Part shown: positions 8,295-16,731 of the stretch, piece by piece
How the letters are laid out: every line of letters starts with the position of its first letter
How positions within the stretch are numbered: the first letter of the stretch is position 1
Source: an uncultured Eubacterium sp.
GTDB lineage: Bacteria > Bacillota > Clostridia > Oscillospirales > Acutalibacteraceae
Direction of reading: 5' to 3'
Length of the DNA: 47,506 nucleotides
Assembly (NCBI GenBank): GCA_905234495.1
Contig: CAJOHE010000012.1
Location: 1 to 47,506, forward strand
Notes under the pieces: generated by a model
What the model saw: the letters and a program-made list of their open reading frames with translations, nothing else
The model's database searches: none
Told to the model about the DNA's origin: nothing
Program-made: the position numbers and the translations under genes

Positions 8295-9677
8295 ATGAAG
8301 AATACAGAAAAAACGCTTGACGCTCTCGTTGCTCTTTCAAAGGGCAGAGGCTTTGTATATCCCGGTTCCGAAATCTACGGCGGTCTTGCAAACACTTGGG
8401 ACTACGGTCCGCTCGGCGTAGAGGTTAAGGAAAATATCAAGAGAGCGTGGCGCAAAAAGTTCATTCAGGAAAACAAATACAACGTAGGTCTTGACTCGGC
8501 GATTCTTATGAATCCGCAGACGTGGATTGCGTCGGGACATCTCGGCGGCTTTTCCGACCCGCTTATGGACTGCTGCGAGTGTAAGACAAGGCACAGAGCC
8601 GACGACCTCATCGAAAGCTTCGACGGCACAAACGTTGCAGGCTGGTCAAACGAGGAAATGGCGGCGTACATCAACGAAAAGGGCATCCCCTGCCCGAAGT
8701 GCGGCGCTCACAACTTTACCGACATCCGCCAGTTCAACCTTATGTTCAAGACCTTCCAGGGCGTTACCGAGGACACGAAGGACGAGCTTTACCTTCGTCC
8801 CGAAACCGCACAGGGTATCTTTGTAAACTTTGCAAACGTTCAGAGAACGACGAGAAAAAAGGTTCCGTTCGGCGTTGCTCAGATTGGTAAATCTTTCAGA
8901 AACGAAATCACGCCCGGCAAGTTCATCTTCCGCGTAAGAGAGTTTGAGCAGATGGAACTTGAGTTCTTCTGCAAGCCCGGAACGGACCTTGAGTGGTTCT
9001 CATACTGGCGAGGCTTCTGCCGCGACTGGCTCTATTCAATCGGCATCAAGGAAGAAAACCTCCGTCTTCGCGACCACGACCCCGAAGAGCTTTCATTCTA
9101 TTCCAAGGCAACGACCGACTTTGAGTATATGTTCCCGTTTGGCTGGGGCGAGCTCTGGGGTATTGCCGACAGAACGGACTACGACCTCACGCAGCACATC
9201 GAGACAAGCGGCAAGAACCTCGAATATTTCGACCAGGCAACAAACGAGAGGTACATCCCCTACGTTATCGAGCCCTCGCTCGGCGTTGAAAGACTCTTCC
9301 TTGCGCTTCTCACCGAGGCATACGACGAGGAGGTTATCGACGCCGAAAAGAACGACACAAGAGTTGTTATGCACTTCTCACCCGCTATCGCGCCCTTCAA
9401 GGCTGCAGTGCTTCCGCTTTCAAAGAAGCTCAACGAGCAGGCTGAGGAAGTTTTCGACACGCTCACAAAGAAGTTCAACGTTGACTACGACGACACGGGT
9501 TCAATCGGTAAGAGATACCGCCGTCAGGACGAAATCGGTACCCCCTACTGCATCACCTACGACTTCGAGTCGGTTGACGACGGCTGCGTAACGGTCCGCG
9601 ACCGCGACACGATGGATCAGGTTCGTATTCCGATTAGCGAGCTCGTATCCTTCCTCGAGGAAAAAATGGAATTCTGA
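8295..9677 (+). CDS. glyQS: Glycyl-tRNA synthetase (alpha2 dimeric type)
   Basis: The 460-residue class II synthetase carries [20 protein letters not shown] at the start. Motif 2 is [20 protein letters not shown], followed by QMELEFFC, and motif 3 is [14 protein letters not shown]. The alpha2 type is usual in Firmicutes and archaea; the tetrameric glyQ/glyS pair is absent here. The frame stays open far upstream, but the ATG at 8295 has a perfect GGAGG at 8283-8287 and matches the family start. It is monocistronic between its own promoter and terminator. It charges tRNA-Gly with glycine in the cytoplasm. Confidence 0.97.
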   Translation: MKNTEKTLDALVALSKGRGFVYPGSEIYGGLANTWDYGPLGVEVKENIKRAWRKKFIQENKYNVGLDSAILMNPQTWIASGHLGGFSDPLMDCCECKTRHRADDLIESFDGTNVAGWSNEEMAAYINEKGIPCPKCGAHNFTDIRQFNLMFKTFQGVTEDTKDELYLRPETAQGIFVNFANVQRTTRKKVPFGVAQIGKSFRNEITPGKFIFRVREFEQMELEFFCKPGTDLEWFSYWRGFCRDWLYSIGIKEENLRLRDHDPEELSFYSKATTDFEYMFPFGWGELWGIADRTDYDLTQHIETSGKNLEYFDQATNERYIPYVIEPSLGVERLFLALLTEAYDEEVIDAEKNDTRVVMHFSPAIAPFKAAVLPLSKKLNEQAEEVFDTLTKKFNVDYDDTGSIGKRYRRQDEIGTPYCITYDFESVDDGCVTVRDRDTMDQVRIPISELVSFLEEKMEF

Positions 9678-9682
9678 CAAAC

Positions 9683-9709
9683 AAGAGGCATTCGCTGAAT
9701 GCCTCTTTT
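9683..9709 (+). terminator. Terminator of glyQS
   Basis: AAGAGGCATTC and GAATGCCTCTT form an 11-bp stem with a three-base loop, followed by Ts. Confidence 0.85.
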
Positions 9710-9728
9710 ATATTTTGAATTTATATGA

Positions 9729-9734
9729 TATAAT
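9729..9734 (+). promoter_or_regulatory. -10 element upstream of the DUF975 gene
   Basis: A perfect TATAAT lies 15 bp before the ATG of the next gene. The matching -35 position reads only TTTTAT and overlaps the glyQS terminator tail. Confidence 0.45.
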
Positions 9735-9749
9735 GGTTTCGGTGATATT

Positions 9750-10616
9750 ATGGAAAACGCATTTGACAGAAAAGAAATAAAAATGAAGGCAAAGGAATAT
9801 ATCAGAAGAAAGGTTTTGCCCCTCTTTCTGATTACTCTCGTTGTCTACGCTCTGATGAGCGGCGGTTCGTTTTTAAGCTCTCTCAGGGATTTTGAAAGGC
9901 TCAGAAATCCGCAGACGCTTATTGAGGAAATTCAGGAAGACGCTGAAGAGGGCGATTTCTCAACTCTGCCCTCGCCCATGGACGTGGCTCTCGGCGGGCT
10001 CTCAACCCTCGCCTCGGCGTTTGCGCTGATATTCGGACCGCTTAACGTAACCCTCTGCGCGATGTACGTTATGCTGATAAGGCGTTCCCCCGAAGAGGCG
10101 TTTGACGTCGGCAAGGAAATGGGCGCGGTCTTTAAGCAGACCTTCAACGCAAACTATGGAAAGAAGCTCGTTGCGGTGCTTGTGAAAAACGTCATCCTCG
10201 TGCTTCTGACCTCGCTTTTCATCGTGCCGGGCGTTGTGTTTTATATGAGCTCATACTTTGCCTATCAGCTTCTCAGCGACTACCCGAACCTCAGGGTGAG
10301 CGACGCGCTTGCGCTTTCAAAGAAAATCGCAAAGGGCAACCGCACGGAGCTCTTTGTGATGAACCTGAGCTTTCTCGGCTGGGCAATTCTCACGCTGCTT
10401 TCGTTCGGTATAGTCGGCATCTACGTGCTTCCCTACAAGTGCACGGTGGACGCGCTCTACTATGAAAATTTCCGCCAACGCGCAATCGCCGACGGAAGGG
10501 TGAACAAGTACGATTTTATGAACTCGGTTGAAAAGGCGGCGGCATATCACTACGACGCGCAGATGGCGCAGCAGCAGCAATATACACAACAGCAACAATA
10601 CCCTCCGCAGCAGTAA
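9750..10616 (+). CDS. DUF975-family integral membrane protein
   Basis: The 288-residue protein resembles DUF975 membrane proteins. A charged N-terminus (FDRKEIKMKAKEYIRRK) is followed by about four hydrophobic blocks near residues 22-44, 80-112, 138-175 and 205-235. The third block contains VPGVVFYMSSYFAYQLL, and LSFGIVGIYVLPYKC is in the last. The C-terminus is a glutamine-rich tail (MAQQQQYTQQQQYPPQQ), presumably disordered and cytoplasmic. Function is unknown. A weak GGTGAT ribosome binding site precedes the ATG. It stands alone between two terminators. Confidence 0.75.
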   Translation: MENAFDRKEIKMKAKEYIRRKVLPLFLITLVVYALMSGGSFLSSLRDFERLRNPQTLIEEIQEDAEEGDFSTLPSPMDVALGGLSTLASAFALIFGPLNVTLCAMYVMLIRRSPEEAFDVGKEMGAVFKQTFNANYGKKLVAVLVKNVILVLLTSLFIVPGVVFYMSSYFAYQLLSDYPNLRVSDALALSKKIAKGNRTELFVMNLSFLGWAILTLLSFGIVGIYVLPYKCTVDALYYENFRQRAIADGRVNKYDFMNSVEKAAAYHYDAQMAQQQQYTQQQQYPPQQ

Positions 10617-10627
10617 ATACAATAATT

Positions 10628-10655
10628 AAAGGCGTTCCGTTTGGAACGCCTTTTT
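10628..10655. terminator. Terminator between the DUF975 gene and pckG
   Basis: AAAGGCGTTCC and GGAACGCCTTT form an 11-bp stem with loop GTTT, followed by T5. It is placed between convergent genes and can serve both. Confidence 0.85.
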
Positions 10656-10663
10656 ATTTATTC

Positions 10664-12442
10664 TTATTTGTTGAGGTTAGCTCTAACCTTTTCAAGCTTT
10701 TCAGCAAGCTCCTTGGGAAGCGTGTCGCCGAACTTTGCATAAAGCTCTTCAACGCCCTTGAGCTCCTCTTCCCAGGCTGCCTTGTCAACGTCGAGGATTG
10801 CGTCAAGCTGTTCCTCTGTCATATCAAGACCTTCGAGGTTGATGTCCTTTGCATAAGGAATATAGCCGATTTCGGTATCCTGAGCGTCAACCTTGCCTTC
10901 GCAGCGGTCGATAATCCAGTCGAGTACACGAAGGTTATCGCCGAAGCCGGGCCACATGAAGTTGCCCTCGCCGTCCTTACGGAACCAGTTAACGTTGAAA
11001 ATCTTCGGTGCCTTGTCGGGGTCGAGAGTCTTACCGATGTCAATCCAATGCTGCCAGTAATCGCCCATATTGTATCCGCAGAACGGAAGCATAGCCATCG
11101 GGTCACGGCGAACAACGCCTACTGCACCCGTAGCTGCCGCAGTTGTTTCAGAGCCCATAATCGAGCCAACGAATACGCCGTGATTCCAGTCCTTTGACTG
11201 ATATACGAGCGGGGTGAGCTTTGCTCTTCTGCCGCCGAATACGATTGCCGAAATCGGAACGCCGTCCGGATTTTCAAATTCGGGTGACAGGCAGGGGCAG
11301 TTTACTGCAGGCGCGGTAAATCTTGAGTTCGGGTTTGCAAGCGGCTCATCCGAAGTTCCGTTGATTTCCTCGCCCTTCCAGTTGATGCAGTGTGTCGGGG
11401 GATTCTTATCGAGAGCTTCCCACCAAACCGTGTTGTTTTCGAGGTTGTGGCAAACGTTTGTGAAGATTGTGCCCTTCTTGGTTGCTGCGAGAGCGTTGGG
11501 GTTTGACTTTTCGTTTGTACCCGGTGCTACGCCGAAGAAACCGTTTTCGGGGTTGATTGCATAAAGTCTTCCGTCAGGACCTTTTCTTATCCAGGAGATA
11601 TCGTCGCCAACGCACTCAACCTTGTAGCCCTTGCGAAGGTATCCTTCGGGCGGAATGAGCATTGCGAGGTTTGTCTTACCGCATGCTGACGGGAATGCTG
11701 CGCAGATGTACTTTGTCTCTTCGCCGGGCTTTGTGAGGCCGAGGATGAGCATATGCTCTGCCTGCCAGCCCTCGTTCTTACCGAGGTAGGAAGCGATACG
11801 AAGCGCGAAGCACTTTTTGCCGAGAAGCACGTTTCCGCCGTATGCCGAGTTAACGGATACGATTGTGTTTTCCTCGGGGAACTGAACAATCCATCTCTTT
11901 TCGGGGTCAACGTTGCACTTGCAGTGCATACCGCGTACCCAGTCATCGGAATCGCCGAGGCACTCGAGAACGTTGAGACCTACTCTTGTCATAATTTCCA
12001 TATTGAGAACTACGTAGATAGAGTCAGTAATCTCAATACCGATTTTTGAAAACTTTGAACCGACGGGACCCATTGAATAAGGGATGATATACATCGTTCT
12101 TCCCTCGTATGCGCCTGCTGCGATTTCGTCGAGCATCTTGTGGCACTCTGCGGGGTCCATCCAGTGGTTTGTGGGACCTGCGTCCTTTTCGAGCGTTGTG
12201 CAGATGAGGGTTCTGTCCTCAACACGTGCAACGTCGTTTACAGCCGTTCTGTGAAGATAACAGTCGGGAAGAAGCTCCTGATTGAGTCTGAACATCTCGC
12301 CCGTTGAAACAGCCTCTTCGCGAAGCGCGTCAATCTGCTCCTGTGAGCCGTCAATCCATACAACCTTTGCAGGCTTTAAGAAAGCAATCTTCTCGTCAAG
12401 CCACGCAAGAAGCGACGGATTTGTTGTATACTTTGTATCCAT
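10664..12442 (-). CDS. pckG: Phosphoenolpyruvate carboxykinase (GTP)
   Basis: The 592-residue length is typical of GTP-dependent PEPCK. The P-loop with active-site cysteine is FPSACGKTNLAM, and GDDISWIR is the metal-binding motif. GVFVGSIMGSETTAAA and FNVNWFRKD are further family motifs. The enzyme interconverts oxaloacetate plus GTP with PEP plus CO2 plus GDP, either in gluconeogenesis or, in fermenters, in anaplerotic CO2 fixation. It starts at an ATG behind a perfect AGGAGG and a consensus-like promoter (12490-12518), and it is rich in favoured codons, so high expression is expected. Direction of flux cannot be read from sequence. Confidence 0.96.
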   Translation of the reverse strand: MDTKYTTNPSLLAWLDEKIAFLKPAKVVWIDGSQEQIDALREEAVSTGEMFRLNQELLPDCYLHRTAVNDVARVEDRTLICTTLEKDAGPTNHWMDPAECHKMLDEIAAGAYEGRTMYIIPYSMGPVGSKFSKIGIEITDSIYVVLNMEIMTRVGLNVLECLGDSDDWVRGMHCKCNVDPEKRWIVQFPEENTIVSVNSAYGGNVLLGKKCFALRIASYLGKNEGWQAEHMLILGLTKPGEETKYICAAFPSACGKTNLAMLIPPEGYLRKGYKVECVGDDISWIRKGPDGRLYAINPENGFFGVAPGTNEKSNPNALAATKKGTIFTNVCHNLENNTVWWEALDKNPPTHCINWKGEEINGTSDEPLANPNSRFTAPAVNCPCLSPEFENPDGVPISAIVFGGRRAKLTPLVYQSKDWNHGVFVGSIMGSETTAAATGAVGVVRRDPMAMLPFCGYNMGDYWQHWIDIGKTLDPDKAPKIFNVNWFRKDGEGNFMWPGFGDNLRVLDWIIDRCEGKVDAQDTEIGYIPYAKDINLEGLDMTEEQLDAILDVDKAAWEEELKGVEELYAKFGDTLPKELAEKLEKVRANLNK

Positions 12443-12489
12443 ATTATATCCTCCTATGAATAATCTGATAGATATTTTTCTACGCTGTA

Positions 12490-12518
12490 ATTATAATTTA
12501 AATGGCGTCAAAATTCAA
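12490..12518 (-). promoter_or_regulatory. Promoter of pckG
   Basis: On the minus strand TTGAAT (12513-12518) and TATAAT (12490-12495) are 17 bp apart, about 47 bp before the ATG. Confidence 0.7.
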
Positions 12519-12598
12519 TAAAATCTATAAAAATTCATTAAAATGTAACAATAGTAAATAAATGACCGAAAATTTTTGTGAAATATTTATCAATCTTT

Positions 12599-13501
12599 TT
12601 ACAGGCTTATATTAAGGTATATCGGAAAATGGTCGCTCGGGTAAACGCCGTCATAGGTCGTGTTGAGAATATCATATTCGTTTACCGTAATGCCCTCTTT
12701 CGAAATCATAAAGTAATCTATGTTTTCGCGGTCGAGCGCCTTGCCCCAGTTCTGATACGTAGCGCCGCTTTCGGTATTGTCGGTCTGATACTTCGCGTCG
12801 TTGAAGTTTTCGGTGACTGCGGCATAGGTTTCGCTCTTTTCGTCGGCATTGAAGTCGCCCATAATGACGCTCGGCATACCGCCGAACTGCTCAATCTTGT
12901 CGAGCACGACCCTGATGCCGTTGATTCTCGCCTCGTCGCTGATATGGTCGAGATGGGTGTTGAACACAACGAGTTCCCTGCCGTCGGTATCCTTCAGGAT
13001 TACATACGAGCAGATGCGGTAGCAGGCGGCGCCCCAGTCCTTGCTCATTTCCTCGGGAGTTTCGGAAAGCCAGAAATAGCCCTTGTCGACCAGCTCAAAT
13101 TTGTCCGCCCTGTAGAATATCGGGCAGCCCTCGGAAAGCTTGCTGTCGTCCCTGTACTGCATCACGTTGTCGTAGCCCTTGAGGTTTTCGGTAAGATAGC
13201 CGTAGTGCATCCGCGTAACTTCCTGAAAGCCTATGATGTCGGGCTGCTTGTCGGCAACGGTTTCAAGAAGCAAATCAGCCCTGTAAAACCAGCTTTTTTT
13301 GAGGATATCCGTCGGGCTCCACGTCCTGACGTTTGCGCTGACAATGCTAATGCTGTCGCTTTCGCCGAATTCCTTTGCGTCGTATTTTACGCCCTTGTTT
13401 TTATACATGGGATAGTACGCCAGATTGAGAACGCCGACCGCGAGGACGATGCAAAGCAGCACGGCGAATACGGAAAGTATTATCTTTAAAACCTTATTCA
13501 T
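12599..13501 (-). CDS. Membrane-anchored endonuclease/exonuclease/phosphatase-family protein
   Basis: The 300-residue protein has one N-terminal transmembrane anchor (about residues 4-25, LKIILSVFAVLLCIVLAVGV) and an extracytoplasmic EEP domain. Catalytic motifs in order are SANVRTW, GFQEV (metal-binding glutamate), NTHLDH, MGDFNAD and SDHFP, all intact. EEP enzymes cleave phosphodiester or phosphomonoester bonds in nucleic acids, inositol phosphates or lipids; the surface location argues for a scavenging or lipid role. A GTG three codons upstream overlaps the ribosome binding site, so the ATG at 13501 behind GAGGTGAG is chosen. It is monocistronic and shares a divergent promoter region with the ABC transporter. 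Confidence 0.85.
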   Translation of the reverse strand: MNKVLKIILSVFAVLLCIVLAVGVLNLAYYPMYKNKGVKYDAKEFGESDSISIVSANVRTWSPTDILKKSWFYRADLLLETVADKQPDIIGFQEVTRMHYGYLTENLKGYDNVMQYRDDSKLSEGCPIFYRADKFELVDKGYFWLSETPEEMSKDWGAACYRICSYVILKDTDGRELVVFNTHLDHISDEARINGIRVVLDKIEQFGGMPSVIMGDFNADEKSETYAAVTENFNDAKYQTDNTESGATYQNWGKALDRENIDYFMISKEGITVNEYDILNTTYDGVYPSDHFPIYLNISL

Positions 13502-13519
13502 TATTCTCACCTCATCTTA

Positions 13520-13548
13520 ACTATACCACCTGCAGCGCAAAAACACAA
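13520..13548 (-). promoter_or_regulatory. Promoter of the EEP-family gene
   Basis: On the minus strand TTGTGT and TATAGT are 17 bp apart, with an extended -10 TG at the right place (TGGTATAGT). Confidence 0.6.
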
Positions 13549-13558
13549 TAAAAAATCG

Positions 13559-13587
13559 TTGACTTTAGCGCTTTGTTGTGCTAAACT
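13559..13587 (+). promoter_or_regulatory. Promoter of the ABC transporter binding-protein gene, with an internal inverted repeat
   Basis: TTGACT (13559-13564) and TAAACT (13582-13587) are 17 bp apart. The spacer is framed by TTAGC and GCTAA (13565-13569 and 13580-13584), an imperfect operator-like inverted repeat overlapping the -10. Confidence 0.6.
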
Positions 13588-13653
13588 GTATGAGTAATGT
13601 TAAAAGTCATATTTTAACTTAGCAAAAAAATTACAGAAAAGGATTTGAGGACT

Positions 13654-14667
13654 ATGAGAAAATTAGTTAAGAAAATCACCGCTATCGCACTTTCGGCAGT
13701 GCTCATCGGCGCGGCTTTCGCAGGCTGTTCAGGCGGCGGAAACGAAGGCACAACAAACGGCGAACCGACCGACAAGACCTATACTGTAGGCATCTGTCAG
13801 CTCGTTCAGCATCCCGCACTTGACGCTGCAACAGAGGGCTTCAAGGCTGCTCTTACAGACAAGCTCGGCGATAAGGTAACATTCGAAGAGCAGAACGCAG
13901 CAGGCGATTCAGCTACTTGCTCAACAATCACAAACGGCTTCGTAGCAGACGGCGTTGACCTCATTATGGCAAACGCAACACCCGCTCTTCAGGCAGCTGC
14001 TCAGTCAACAACCGAGATTCCCGTTGTTGCAACATCCGTAACAGACTTCGCTACAGCTCTCGACATCGCAGACTGGACCGGCACAACAGGCACAAACGTA
14101 ACCGGCGCTTCTGACCTTGCACCTCTCGCAGAGCAGGCAGCAATGATTAAAGAGCTCTATCCGGACGCTAAGACAGTAGGTATCCTCTACTGCTCGGCTG
14201 AGGCTAACTCAGTTTATCAGGCGAACGTTGTTACAACAGAGCTCGAGGCTCTCGGCTACACAGTAAAGAGCTTCACCGCTGCTGACACAAACGACGTAGC
14301 AAGCGTTGCACAGACAGCTTGTGACGAGTCAGACGTTATCTACATCCCGACCGACAACACAATCGCTTCCGCAACCGAGACAATCGACCCGATTACTTCA
14401 GCTGCAAACGTTCCCGTTATCGCAGGCGAAGAGGGCATCTGCAAGGGCTGCGGCGTTGCAACTCTTTCAATCAGCTACTATTCAAACGGCTACAAGGCAG
14501 GCGAAATGGCTGCTGAAATCCTTCTCAACGGCACAGACCCCGGAACGATGGAAATCGCTTACGTAGATCCTGCTGACCTCACAAAGGAATATGTTGCAGA
14601 CAGAGCAACAGCTCTCGGCACTACTATTCCCGCAGATTACGTAGCAATCGATATGAGCGAAGAATAA
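13654..14667 (+). CDS. ABC transporter substrate-binding lipoprotein (PF04392/TrpX type)
   Basis: The 337-residue lipoprotein has a basic N-terminus, a hydrophobic stretch and the lipobox AFAGC near residue 23. A Gly/Asn/Thr linker follows, then a two-lobed PF04392 (COG2984) binding domain. Features include VGICQLVQHPALDAATEGF, GVDLIMANATPAL, IPVVATSVTDF and YVDPADLTKEYV. Relatives encoded with COG4120 and COG1101 partners include the streptococcal TrpXYZ tryptophan transporter; the ligand here is not proven. The ATG at 13654 behind GAGG is preferred over an in-frame TTG three codons upstream. A terminator separates it from the permease, suggesting that more binding protein is made than membrane parts. 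Confidence 0.88.
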   Translation: MRKLVKKITAIALSAVLIGAAFAGCSGGGNEGTTNGEPTDKTYTVGICQLVQHPALDAATEGFKAALTDKLGDKVTFEEQNAAGDSATCSTITNGFVADGVDLIMANATPALQAAAQSTTEIPVVATSVTDFATALDIADWTGTTGTNVTGASDLAPLAEQAAMIKELYPDAKTVGILYCSAEANSVYQANVVTTELEALGYTVKSFTAADTNDVASVAQTACDESDVIYIPTDNTIASATETIDPITSAANVPVIAGEEGICKGCGVATLSISYYSNGYKAGEMAAEILLNGTDPGTMEIAYVDPADLTKEYVADRATALGTTIPADYVAIDMSEE

Positions 14668-14753
14668 GGCTTTCGATAAGGACGCATAAACACGACGGAT
14701 TAAACAGGTTGTGTATCACCCGCTTGTGCCGTTGTGTATCATCCTAAAGATTT

Positions 14754-14788
14754 AAAACAACCGTGGACATCGAATCCACGGTTGTTTT
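14754..14788 (+). terminator. Terminator after the binding-protein gene
   Basis: AAAACAACCGTGGA and TCCACGGTTGTTTT form a perfect 14-bp stem around CATCGAA. Confidence 0.85.
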
Positions 14789-14897
14789 GTCGTTTTCCGT
14801 TTTTTCCTCGGGGGCGGTATCAACATACAGCACCCGCTCGCAAGAAAACGGAATTCTGCATCCTTCTCAAAAGCCTTTATTAATTTTAATTTTTTTC

Positions 14898-14926
14898 TTG
14901 ATTTTTTTATTCTTTTTTGCTATTCT
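14898..14926 (+). promoter_or_regulatory. Probable promoter of the permease-ATPase genes
   Basis: TTGATT (14898-14903) and TATTCT (14921-14926) are 17 bp apart, downstream of the terminator. This would give the membrane and ATPase genes their own start. Confidence 0.5.
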
Positions 14927-14980
14927 ATATAGATACGAGATATAAATTATAATCTTTTTAATAAGAGGAGTATTATATAT

Positions 14981-15886
14981 ATGTCAGGATTCATTGGCGC
15001 GCTTCCGGGTTCGGTTGCGCAGGGAATTATATGGGGAATAATGGCGATAGGCGTTTACATCACCTTCCGCGTGCTCGATATTGCCGACCTTACGGTTGAC
15101 GGCACGATGAGCACGGGCGGCGCAATTATGGTTCTGTGTATGACGCACGGACTCAATGTCTGGGTTAGTATGCCAATAGCGTTTTGCGCGGGCTGCGTCG
15201 CAGGCTTTGTGACGGGTATGTTTCACACCAAGTTCGGAATACCGGCAATCCTCGCGGGTATTCTCACCCAGCTTTCGCTTTATTCGATGAACCTTCGCAT
15301 ACTCGGCGGCAAGGCAAATCAGGCGCTCAGCTCCCGAAACTACAAGCTTGTGGTATCCCTCGGCGAAATACCCAAGTCCCTCGTTTTCGGCGTAATCTTT
15401 GTAGCGGCTCTCATCGCGCTTCTCTACTGCTTCTTCGGAACAGAGCTCGGTCACAGCATCAGGGCGACGGGTAACAACGAGGCTATGGCGCGTTCAAACG
15501 GTATCAACACAAATCAGAATAAGGTTATCGGCCTTATCCTTTCAAACGGCATTGTGGCGCTTGCAGGCGCGCTTCTCACCCAGTTCCAGGGCTTTGCAGA
15601 CGTAAACGCAGGCCGCGGCGCAATCGTTATCGGTCTTGCTGCGGTTATCATCGGCGAGGTTCTCTTCGGCAAGCTTGTAAAGAACAACTTTGCCCTGAGG
15701 CTTCTTGCGGTTGCAATCGGCGGCGTTGTTTACTACACGGTTATCACGCTTGTACTTCGTCTCGGTCTTGACCCGAACGACCTCAAGCTCTTCACGGCGC
15801 TCGTTGTTGCGCTCTTCCTCGGCGTTCCCTACTGGCGAAGCAAGATTGCCGAAAAGACAGTCAAGAACAAGGAGGTTAAGGAATAA
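14981..15886 (+). CDS. ABC transporter permease (COG4120, LivH-like)
   Basis: The 301-residue integral membrane protein has about eight hydrophobic segments. It belongs to the branched-chain-type permease superfamily. Telling stretches are GIMAIGVYITFRVLDIADL, the cytoplasmic coupling region GHSIRATGNNEAMARSNGI, and RGAIVIGLAAVIIGEVLFG. It would form the homodimeric channel for the lipoprotein encoded upstream. Its ribosome binding site GAGGAG lies 10 bp before the ATG. It overlaps the ATPase gene by one base (TAATG). Confidence 0.9.
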   Translation: MSGFIGALPGSVAQGIIWGIMAIGVYITFRVLDIADLTVDGTMSTGGAIMVLCMTHGLNVWVSMPIAFCAGCVAGFVTGMFHTKFGIPAILAGILTQLSLYSMNLRILGGKANQALSSRNYKLVVSLGEIPKSLVFGVIFVAALIALLYCFFGTELGHSIRATGNNEAMARSNGINTNQNKVIGLILSNGIVALAGALLTQFQGFADVNAGRGAIVIGLAAVIIGEVLFGKLVKNNFALRLLAVAIGGVVYYTVITLVLRLGLDPNDLKLFTALVVALFLGVPYWRSKIAEKTVKNKEVKE

Positions 15887-16683
15887 TGCTTGAAATAAAC
15901 AATGTTCACAAAACCTTTAACCCCGGTACCATAAACGAGAAAAAGGCGCTCGACGGCGTTGACCTCATCCTCAACGAGGGCGATTTCGTAACCGTAATCG
16001 GCGGCAACGGCGCGGGTAAATCGACGCTTCTCAATATGATTGCAGGCGTATATCCCGTTGACCGCGGCAGCATTGTGATTGATGGAACCGACGTTACAAA
16101 GCTTCCCGAGCACAAAAGGGCAAAGTACATAGGCAGAGTTTTCCAGGACCCGATGACGGGAACCGCGGCTGATATGCAGATTGCGGAAAACCTCGCTCTC
16201 GCTTCAAGAAGGGGCAAGAGAAGAGGTCTTGCGCCCGGCATCAAGCGCAAGGAAAAAGAGGAATACAAAAAGTACCTCGCAAGCCTTGACCTCGGTCTTG
16301 AGGACAGACTCACATCTAAGGTAGGACTTCTTTCGGGCGGTCAGAGACAGGCGATTACCCTTCTTATGGCAACGCTCAAAAAGCCGAACCTGCTTCTTCT
16401 CGACGAGCACACCGCGGCGCTTGACCCCAAGACCGCCAAGAAGGTGCTTGACCTCACGGAAAAAATCGTTGAGGAACACAACCTCACCACAATTATGATT
16501 ACTCATAATATGCGCGACGCCATCAACATCGGCAACAGACTTATTATGATGAACGACGGCAAGATTATCTACGACGTTTGCGGCGAGGAAAAGAAGAAGC
16601 TTCACAAGTCTGAGCTTCTTGAAAAGTTCAAGACAAATTCGGGCGAAGAGCTTGATAACGACAGAATGCTTCTTTCGGACTGA
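15886..16683 (+). CDS. ABC transporter ATP-binding protein (COG1101)
   Basis: The 265-residue nucleotide-binding subunit has all motifs. Walker A is GGNGAGKSTLLN (about residues 43-54), the Q-loop is in RVFQDPMTGTA, the signature is LLSGGQRQA, Walker B is LLLLDEHTAALDP and the H-loop is IMITHN. It powers the transporter completed by the two genes upstream. It starts on the last base of the permease stop, so the two are translationally coupled. A terminator follows. Confidence 0.94.
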   Translation: MLEINNVHKTFNPGTINEKKALDGVDLILNEGDFVTVIGGNGAGKSTLLNMIAGVYPVDRGSIVIDGTDVTKLPEHKRAKYIGRVFQDPMTGTAADMQIAENLALASRRGKRRGLAPGIKRKEKEEYKKYLASLDLGLEDRLTSKVGLLSGGQRQAITLLMATLKKPNLLLLDEHTAALDPKTAKKVLDLTEKIVEEHNLTTIMITHNMRDAINIGNRLIMMNDGKIIYDVCGEEKKKLHKSELLEKFKTNSGEELDNDRMLLSD

Positions 16684-16687
16684 TAGC

Positions 16688-16719
16688 AAAGCAGGGCGTT
16701 TTGAGCGCCCTGCTTTTTT
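16688..16719 (+). terminator. Terminator of the ABC transporter operon
   Basis: AAAGCAGGGCG and CGCCCTGCTTT form an 11-bp stem and loop, followed by further Ts. Confidence 0.85.
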
Positions 16720-16731
16720 ACGGGTGATATT

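Larger units (their letters stand above)
14668..14980 (+). other. 313-bp intergenic region between binding protein and permease
   Basis: No gene is seen. In order it holds an 11-bp direct repeat GTTGTGTATCA (14708-14718 and 14731-14741), a strong terminator (14754-14788), a GC-rich stretch flanked by CCGTTTT and AAAACGG inverted arms, and a T-rich promoter region (14898-14926). No T-box motif (AGGGTGG...) was found, although TrpX-type systems often have one. Confidence 0.7.

Noticed and set aside
12578..13489. A 303-codon open frame on the plus strand
   Set aside because: It lies wholly antisense to the EEP-family gene, whose catalytic motifs, membrane anchor and ribosome binding site are clear. 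The plus-strand translation has no recognisable features.
14941..14980. T-box or riboswitch for the permease genes
   Set aside because: No T-box sequence or recognisable aptamer was found. Only an AT-rich leader and a GAGGAG ribosome binding site are visible.
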